Of a DNA stretch of 64,000 nt, positions 58,801-64,000 are shown one piece after another. Source of the stretch: Cupriavidus sp. MP-37 (GTDB lineage Bacteria > Pseudomonadota > Gammaproteobacteria > Burkholderiales > Burkholderiaceae); contig NZ_CP085344.1 in NCBI RefSeq assembly GCF_020618415.1, positions 2,937,001-3,001,000 of the forward strand, written 5' to 3'. How positions within the stretch are numbered: the first letter of the stretch is position 1; every line of letters starts with the position of its first letter. Below the pieces are notes generated by a model that had not been told where the DNA came from, ran no database searches, and was given only the letters and a program-made list of their open reading frames with translations. Both the position numbers and the translations under genes were made by a program.

Positions 58801-60495
58801 TTACTGGTTGTCCTGGCCGAGCTTGGCCTTCAGCAGGGCGCCGAGGTTGGTCGTGCCGGCGGTGCCGGTGTCGGCCTGGAACTTCTGCATCGCTTCCTGC
58901 TGCTCTGCGCTGTCCTTGGCCTTGATCGACAGGTTGATGTTGCGCGACTTGCGGTCGACGTTCACCACCAGGGCGGTGATCTGCTCGCCTTCCTTCAGCA
59001 CGTTGCGGGCATCTTCCACGCGGTCAGCGGAGATTTCCGAAGCACGCAGGTAGCCTTCCACGTCGTCTGCCAGCTGAACCACGGCACCCTTGGCGTCAAC
59101 GGCCTTGATCGTGCCCTGAACCAGCGAACCCTTGTCGTTGGCCGAGATGAAGTTGTTGAACGGATCGCCCGACAGCTGCTTGATGCCCAGCGAGATGCGT
59201 TCCTTGTCGACGTCGATGCCCAGCACCACGGCTTCGACTTCGTCGCCCTTCTTGTACTTGCGCACGGCCTCTTCGCCGGACTCTTGCCAGGACAGGTCGG
59301 ACAGGTGCACCAGGCCGTCGATGCCGCCCGGCAGGCCGATGAACACGCCGAAGTCGGTGATCGACTTGATCTGGCCGCTCAGCTTGTCGCCCTTCTTGTG
59401 GTTGCGCGAGAAATCGTCCCACGGGTTGGCCTTGCACTGCTTCATGCCCAGGCTGATACGACGCTTGTCTTCGTCGATATCCAGCACCATGACTTCGACT
59501 TCGTCGCCCAGCTGGACAACCTTGGACGGGGCCACGTTCTTGTTGGTCCAGTCCATTTCCGACACGTGCACCAGGCCTTCGATGCCGGCTTCGATCTCGA
59601 CGAACGCGCCGTAGTCGGTCAGGTTGGTGACCTTGCCGAACAGGCGGGTGCCTTGCGGGTAGCGGCGCGAGATGCCGACCCACGGATCTTCGCCCAGCTG
59701 CTTCACGCCCAGCGAGACGCGGTTCTTTTCCTGGTCGAACTTGAGGATCTTGGCGGTGATTTCCTGGCCAACCGACAGCACTTCGCTCGGGTGGCGGACA
59801 CGGCGCCAGGCCAGGTCGGTGATGTGCAGCAGGCCGTCGATGCCGCCCAGGTCAACGAACGCACCGTAGTCGGTGATGTTCTTGACGATACCGTTGACGA
59901 TGGCGCCTTCCTTCAGGGTTTCCATCAGCTTCTGGCGCTCTTCGCCCAGCGTAGCCTCGACCACGGCGCGGCGCGACAGCACAACGTTGTTGCGCTTGCG
60001 GTCCAGCTTGATGACCTTGAATTCCAGGGTCTTGCCTTCGTACGGGGTGGTGTCCTTGATCGGACGCACGTCAACCAGCGAGCCCGGCAGGAACGCGCGG
60101 ATGCCGTTGACCATCACCGTCAGGCCGCCCTTGACCTTGCCGGTCACGGTACCCGAGATGATCTCGCCGTCTTCCAGTGCCTTCTCGAGGTTCAGCCACG
60201 AGGCCAGGCGCTTGGCCTTGTCGCGCGAGAGGATGGTGTCGCCATAGCCGTTCTCGAGTGCGTCGATGGCCACGGAGACGTAGTCGCCGGCCTGCACTTC
60301 GAGTTCGCCCTGGTCGTTCAGGAACTCCTCCACCGGCACAAATGCCTCGGACTTGAGGCCGGCGTTGACGACCACGAAGTTGTGGTCGATGCGCACGACT
60401 TCAGCGGAGATCACTTCGCCAGCCTTCATATTGGAGCGGGCGATCGATTCCTCGAACAGTGCGGCAAAGGATTCGTTAGTTTGCAGGTCGGACAT
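58801..60495 (-). CDS. rpsA: 30S ribosomal protein S1
   Basis: A 564-residue protein with six S1 repeats. Repeats 3-6 are easily seen: [80 protein letters not shown] and [27 protein letters not shown] sequence. It binds mRNA on the 30S platform. Standard start [17 protein letters not shown]. It lies between cmk and ihfB. Confidence 0.98.
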   Translation of the reverse strand: MSDLQTNESFAALFEESIARSNMKAGEVISAEVVRIDHNFVVVNAGLKSEAFVPVEEFLNDQGELEVQAGDYVSVAIDALENGYGDTILSRDKAKRLASWLNLEKALEDGEIISGTVTGKVKGGLTVMVNGIRAFLPGSLVDVRPIKDTTPYEGKTLEFKVIKLDRKRNNVVLSRRAVVEATLGEERQKLMETLKEGAIVNGIVKNITDYGAFVDLGGIDGLLHITDLAWRRVRHPSEVLSVGQEITAKILKFDQEKNRVSLGVKQLGEDPWVGISRRYPQGTRLFGKVTNLTDYGAFVEIEAGIEGLVHVSEMDWTNKNVAPSKVVQLGDEVEVMVLDIDEDKRRISLGMKQCKANPWDDFSRNHKKGDKLSGQIKSITDFGVFIGLPGGIDGLVHLSDLSWQESGEEAVRKYKKGDEVEAVVLGIDVDKERISLGIKQLSGDPFNNFISANDKGSLVQGTIKAVDAKGAVVQLADDVEGYLRASEISADRVEDARNVLKEGEQITALVVNVDRKSRNINLSIKAKDSAEQQEAMQKFQADTGTAGTTNLGALLKAKLGQDNQ

Positions 60496-60659
60496 AAACG
60501 TAAGGTGAAATCCGCAGTACGCTGGCCGGCGCGACGATCGCGCTCAGTCTGCCAGTGCAGCGGGGTCAGGTTTGACAAAAGCCAGCGCGGGCACGGGCCC
60601 GGACTGACGCCATCGGGTACGGAAGGGCGCGCCGCTTCTACCGATGCGCCCGCTGCATG

Positions 60660-61328
60660 TCATGCATCGGGCCGCACAGCGGCAAACCACTCCAGCACCT
60701 GCGCCACTGCCTGATCCACCGTCATGTCGGAGGTATCGAGCAGCTTTGCATCCTCGGCGGGACGCAGCGGCGCGGCGGCACGGGTGCGATCCCGCGCGTC
60801 GCGCGCCTCGAGGTCACGCAAAAGGTCTTCGATATTAGCAGAAATTCCCTTATCAATCAATTGTTTATAGCGCCTGCGCGCGCGCGCCTCGACACTTGCC
60901 GTCAGGAACACCTTGAGCTGGGCGTCCGGGAAGATCACGGTGCCCATGTCGCGGCCGTCCGCCACCAGGCCGGGCAGCTTGCGGAAGCTGCGCTGCAGCT
61001 GGGTCAGCGCGTCGCGCACCGGCTGGTGCACGGCGATGGCCGAGGCACGGTTGCCGATCGCCTCGGCGCGGATCGCCAGGCTGACTTCCTCGCCTTGCAG
61101 CCAGACGCGGTCGGGCCCGAACTTCACATCGAGGCGCGTAGCGATTCGCGCCAGGCTGTCGATATCGGCCAGGTCAACACCTGCGCGGTCGCTGGCCAGC
61201 GCTACCAGCCGGTACAGCGCGCCGCTGTCGAGCAGGTGGAAGCCCACCGCGTCGGCAACCTTGTGCGCCACCGTGCCCTTGCCAGAGGCGGTCGGCCCGT
61301 CAATGGTGATGACGTTGACGATAGTCAT
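60660..61328 (-). CDS. cmk: Cytidylate kinase
   Basis: A 222-residue enzyme phosphorylating CMP and dCMP. Walker [20 protein letters not shown] is at the N-terminus, followed by [15 protein letters not shown] and the [28 protein letters not shown] segment. It normally follows aroA directly; here a small gene on the opposite strand intervenes. Confidence 0.97.
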   Translation of the reverse strand: MTIVNVITIDGPTASGKGTVAHKVADAVGFHLLDSGALYRLVALASDRAGVDLADIDSLARIATRLDVKFGPDRVWLQGEEVSLAIRAEAIGNRASAIAVHQPVRDALTQLQRSFRKLPGLVADGRDMGTVIFPDAQLKVFLTASVEARARRRYKQLIDKGISANIEDLLRDLEARDARDRTRAAAPLRPAEDAKLLDTSDMTVDQAVAQVLEWFAAVRPDA

Positions 61329-61369
61329 TGCTTATAGCACCCAGTGAAACGATTGATTGTTAATTCTAT

Positions 61370-61384
61370 TGAGAATCATTATCA
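61370..61384. promoter_or_regulatory. Fur-box-like site between cmk and the DUF2061 gene
   Basis: TGAGAATCATTATCA differs from the 15-bp core of the Fur consensus TGATAATNATTATCA at one position. It is in an AT-rich island within otherwise GC-rich DNA, 42 bp upstream of the cmk start on one side and 70 bp upstream of the DUF2061 gene on the other, so iron could control either or both. Confidence 0.7.
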
Positions 61385-61453
61385 TTTGATCCATGGCATC
61401 GCGCTGCGGCAAGCGCAACGCATCCCTCAGTATCGGTCGCGAGGCAATCTACC

Positions 61454-61711
61454 ATGGCAAAAACCCTGACGTTCGGCATCATGCACCTCGGCATCGCGTT
61501 CAGCGTGACCTATGCGCTGACCGGCAGCCTGGCTGTGAGCGGTGCCGTCACCTTTATCGAGCCGGCCATCAATACCGTGGCCCACTACTTCTTCGACCGG
61601 TACTGGGACAAGCGCGAACGCCGCCAGGCCTCAGCCCCGAACGACCGCGCCGCGCAAACCGCCGGCACGGGCGCCGGCACTGGCGCCGGCACCGGGCTGG
61701 TCAGCGCGTGA
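61454..61711 (+). CDS. DUF2061 membrane protein
   Basis: An 85-residue protein starting [54 protein letters not shown] in outline, the DUF2061 pattern of two hydrophobic spans with a conserved [10 protein letters not shown]. Function is unknown. The C-terminal tail is a tandem AGTG repeat. It overlaps the 3' end of the convergent aroA by 11 bp and has an upstream Fur-box-like site. Confidence 0.82.
   Translation: MAKTLTFGIMHLGIAFSVTYALTGSLAVSGAVTFIEPAINTVAHYFFDRYWDKRERRQASAPNDRAAQTAGTGAGTGAGTGLVSA
61661..61696 (+). repeat. Three tandem 12-bp units inside the DUF2061 gene
   Basis: The units GCCGGCACGGGC, GCCGGCACTGGC and GCCGGCACCGGG encode AGTG three times. Gain or loss of a unit would keep the reading frame, so length variation between strains is likely. 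Confidence 0.75.
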
Positions 61712-63005
61712 CGCCGGCAAACACGCTGAAATAATCCGGGAACGTCTTCGCCACGCAGCCCGGATCATTGATCCGCACCGGCAACGGACCGAATGCCGCC
61801 AGCGAGAAACACATCGCCATGCGATGGTCATCATAGGTGCCAATGCCGTCCGCCGGGGTCTGCCACGGCTGCGGCGGCGTCACGCGCAGGTAGTCGGCGC
61901 CCTCTTCCACCACCGCACCCAGCTTGCGCAGTTCGGTCGCCATCGCCGCGATGCGGTCGGTTTCCTTGACGCGCCAGCTGGCAATATTGGTCAGCGTGGT
62001 GGTGCCCTCGGCAAACAGCGCCGCCACCGCCAGCGTCATGGCCGCATCGGGGATATGGTTGCAGTCCAGCTCGATGCCGTGCAGGCGTCCGTCGTCGCGT
62101 TCCGTGCCGCGCACCTCGATCCAGTTGTCACCGGCCATCACATTGGCGCCCATGCGGTTGAGCGCGTCGGCAAAGCGCACATCGCCCTGGATGCTGGCCA
62201 TGCCGACGCCTTCCACCCGCACCGGACCGCCGCCGATCGCACCGGCGGCCAGGAAATACGAAGCCGACGACGCGTCGCCCTCGACAAAGATCTCGCCCGG
62301 CGAGCGGTAAGCCGCCGCTGCGGGCAGCACGAAGCGCTCCCAGCCGTGCCGCTCCACCTCGATGCCGAAGCGTGCCAGCAGGTTCAGCGTGATCTCGATA
62401 TACGGCTTCGAGATCAGCTCGCCCACCACTTCGATCTCGATGCGGCCGCTGGCGGCTTGCGCCAGCGGCAGGCTCATCAGCAGCGCGGTCAGGAACTGGC
62501 TCGAGACATCGCCGCGCACGCGGATCGGCGCGTCGATGCGCAGGCTGGCCGGCTGGATATGCAGCGGCGGAAAGCCTTCGTTGCCAAGGTAGTCGATCAC
62601 CGCGCCAACCTGGCGCAAGCCATCGACGAGGTCGCCGATCGGCCGCTCGTGCATGCGCGGCACGCCGGATAGCTTGTAGCTGCCGCCTTGCAGCGCCAGC
62701 GCGGCAGTCAGCGGACGGATCGCGGTGCCGGCGTTGCCCATGAACAGTTCGGCGGACTTGGTCGGAAAGTTGCCGCCGGCGCCGGTGACGATGTAGTCGG
62801 CGCCCTCCTGGCGCCAGGCCACGCCCAGCGTGCGCAGCGCCTGCAGCATCACGCGCGTATCGTCCGAGTCGAGCAGGTCGCGCACGCGGGTCTCGCCGTC
62901 GGCCAGCGCAGCCAGCAGCAGCACGCGGTTGGAGATGCTCTTCGAGCCCGGCAGCCGCACGGTGCCGTGGGCGCGGGTCAGGGGGCCTAGCGTCAGGTGT
63001 TCCAT
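61701..63005 (-). CDS. aroA: 3-phosphoshikimate 1-carboxyvinyltransferase (EPSP synthase)
   Basis: A 434-residue enzyme of the shikimate pathway, making EPSP from shikimate 3-phosphate and PEP. Conserved [21 protein letters not shown] at the start, [16 protein letters not shown] near residue 88, and [16 protein letters not shown] and [16 protein letters not shown] later. The [12 protein letters not shown] loop is of the glyphosate-sensitive class I type. It follows tyrA, as usual in this order. Confidence 0.97.
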   Translation of the reverse strand: MEHLTLGPLTRAHGTVRLPGSKSISNRVLLLAALADGETRVRDLLDSDDTRVMLQALRTLGVAWRQEGADYIVTGAGGNFPTKSAELFMGNAGTAIRPLTAALALQGGSYKLSGVPRMHERPIGDLVDGLRQVGAVIDYLGNEGFPPLHIQPASLRIDAPIRVRGDVSSQFLTALLMSLPLAQAASGRIEIEVVGELISKPYIEITLNLLARFGIEVERHGWERFVLPAAAAYRSPGEIFVEGDASSASYFLAAGAIGGGPVRVEGVGMASIQGDVRFADALNRMGANVMAGDNWIEVRGTERDDGRLHGIELDCNHIPDAAMTLAVAALFAEGTTTLTNIASWRVKETDRIAAMATELRKLGAVVEEGADYLRVTPPQPWQTPADGIGTYDDHRMAMCFSLAAFGPLPVRINDPGCVAKTFPDYFSVFAGVTR

Positions 63006-63076
63006 GGATGTCTTGGGCGCCGGGGCGCCGCGGTCAGGCGATTGGCAAAAGCCATCAGGGTTCGGTCAGGGTTCGA

Positions 63077-63982
63077 TCAGGGTTCGATATGGTTGTTGCC
63101 CGCGGCACGCTCGGCGCCCCAGGCCAGGCGGGTCTTGCTCGCACGCGTGAAGATGCGCTCGAGCGCGTCGCCGTCGCCCTTCTCGATCAGCGTCTTCAGG
63201 TGCGCCAGCACCGACTGGTAAGTATTCAATTCGCGCAGCAGCGCCTCGCGGTTGGCGACGCAGATGTCGCGCCACATTTCCGGCGACGAGGCGGCGATAC
63301 GCGTGAAGTCGCGGAAGCCGCCGCCGGCGAAATCCAGCTTCAGCGCCGCGTCTTCAGCGTTGGCCACCTGCGCCACCAGCGCGTACGACAACACATGCGG
63401 CAAATGGCTGACCGCCGCGAACACCGCGTCGTGCTGCACCGCCGACATCACGTGGCAATGCGCGCCGGCGCTTTCCCACATGGCGCGCACGGCGGCGACG
63501 TCCGCGCGCGCGTTTTCCTGCAGCGGGCACAGCACGGTCTTCTTGCCCTCGTACAGGTCCGGCAAGGCGGCTTCGACGCCATTGAGCTCGCGCCCGGCGA
63601 TCGGGTGGGCCGGCACGAACTGCGCGGCCTTGTCGCCCAGCGCGGTCTTGGCGGCGATGATCACGTCGGACTTGGTGCTGCCGGCATCGGTAACGATGGT
63701 GCCCGGCTGCAAGTGCGGCTCGAGCGCATGCAGCAACGCGAAGTTCTGCGCCACCGGCGCGCACAGCACGATCACGCTGGCGCCGCGCGCGGCATCGGCC
63801 AGCGTCGCGGCCTCGTCGATGACGCCCAGGTCCAGCGCTTTCTGCAGCGAAGCCGCCGAGCGTCCGACCCCGACCACCGTGCCCACCACGCCGGCGCGCT
63901 TGAGCGCCAGCGCGAGCGAGCCGCCGATCAGGCCGACGCCGAAAATGACAACACGGGAAAAATGCAATGCACTCACAATCAC
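63077..63982 (-). CDS. tyrA: Prephenate dehydrogenase
   Basis: The NAD-dependent enzyme that converts prephenate to 4-hydroxyphenylpyruvate for tyrosine. The Rossmann motif VVIFGVGLIGGSLALALKRAG is near the N-terminus, with DAGSTKSDVIIAAKTAL, FVPAHPIAGRELNGVEAA and HDAVFAAVSHLPHVLSYAL. There is no in-frame ATG near the expected start: the candidates are GTG at 63982 or 63976 and TTG at 63991, and the frame remains open to the window edge, so the true start could be outside. No chorismate mutase domain is seen within the window. Confidence 0.92.
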   Translation of the reverse strand: MIVSALHFSRVVIFGVGLIGGSLALALKRAGVVGTVVGVGRSAASLQKALDLGVIDEAATLADAARGASVIVLCAPVAQNFALLHALEPHLQPGTIVTDAGSTKSDVIIAAKTALGDKAAQFVPAHPIAGRELNGVEAALPDLYEGKKTVLCPLQENARADVAAVRAMWESAGAHCHVMSAVQHDAVFAAVSHLPHVLSYALVAQVANAEDAALKLDFAGGGFRDFTRIAASSPEMWRDICVANREALLRELNTYQSVLAHLKTLIEKGDGDALERIFTRASKTRLAWGAERAAGNNHIEP

Positions 63983-64000
63983 AGGCCGCAAGCGGCGGTA

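Noticed and set aside
58264..60714. Plus-strand open frame of about 816 codons opposite ihfB and rpsA
   Set aside because: Antisense shadow of rpsA with unusual composition and no recognisable domain.

Overview
This is a 64 kb stretch of a high-GC beta-proteobacterial chromosome. Gene content, protein sequences and gene order point to Burkholderiaceae, most likely a Cupriavidus (Ralstonia-like) species. Markers for this are the tyrA-aroA-cmk-rpsA-ihfB-lapA-lapB-udg-hldE-hldD string, the nadD-rsfS-rlmH-maf-rng string and rpsP-rimM-trmD-rplS. Most of the window is core genome. No rRNA, tRNA, CRISPR array, insertion sequence, integrase or prophage was recognised.

Layout. 1-7.7 kb: a nicotinate (vitamin B3) catabolic island, with a truncated maleate isomerase gene reading out of the left edge, divergent nicC-nicA-nicB, and a NiaP-type niacin transporter. 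Three related palindromes (core GTGTRCAC) lie in its three promoter regions. 7.8-18.2 kb: housekeeping genes upp, a small DUF3149 membrane protein, a HerA-like ATPase, yebC, purD, hemF, nadD, rsfS, rlmH, maf and rng. 18.2-20 kb: two small exported proteins and an AhpD-like protein. 20.2-26 kb: a lipopolysaccharide core block (waaC, msbA, three more glycosyltransferases). 26-33.8 kb: dnaE, trhO, a Nudix CoA pyrophosphatase and the rpsP-rimM-trmD-rplS ribosomal operon. 33.9-38.2 kb: a sorbosone-dehydrogenase-like secreted enzyme, several small proteins and a radical SAM protein. 38.2-43.8 kb: a Lrp regulator divergent from dadA, then an acyl-CoA dehydrogenase with etfA/etfB. 44-50.7 kb: metNIQ methionine uptake, enoyl-CoA hydratase, a class II HDAC-like deacetylase, mltB and cysM. 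50.8-64 kb: a uracil/xanthine permease, a ComEA-like protein, then the leftward-reading envelope/translation/aromatic-amino-acid string hldD to tyrA.

How it fits together. The nic island can hydroxylate nicotinate (NicAB), convert 6-hydroxynicotinate to 2,5-dihydroxypyridine (NicC) and isomerise maleate to fumarate; the intermediate steps (nicX, nicD, nicF) are not in view. The heptose genes hldD and hldE (33 kb away from waaC) make the donor used by WaaC, and LapA/LapB and MsbA belong to the same envelope theme. The acyl-CoA dehydrogenase passes electrons to the adjacent ETF pair.

Most notable oddities: a NicB whose molybdopterin domain is about 200 residues shorter than expected and lacks the usual catalytic GxGE glutamate; a histone-H1-like tail on RsfS; a long tail on IHF-beta; and a small DUF2061 membrane-protein gene with an upstream Fur-box-like site, inserted on the opposite strand between aroA and cmk. 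I did not find a clearly novel multi-gene system.
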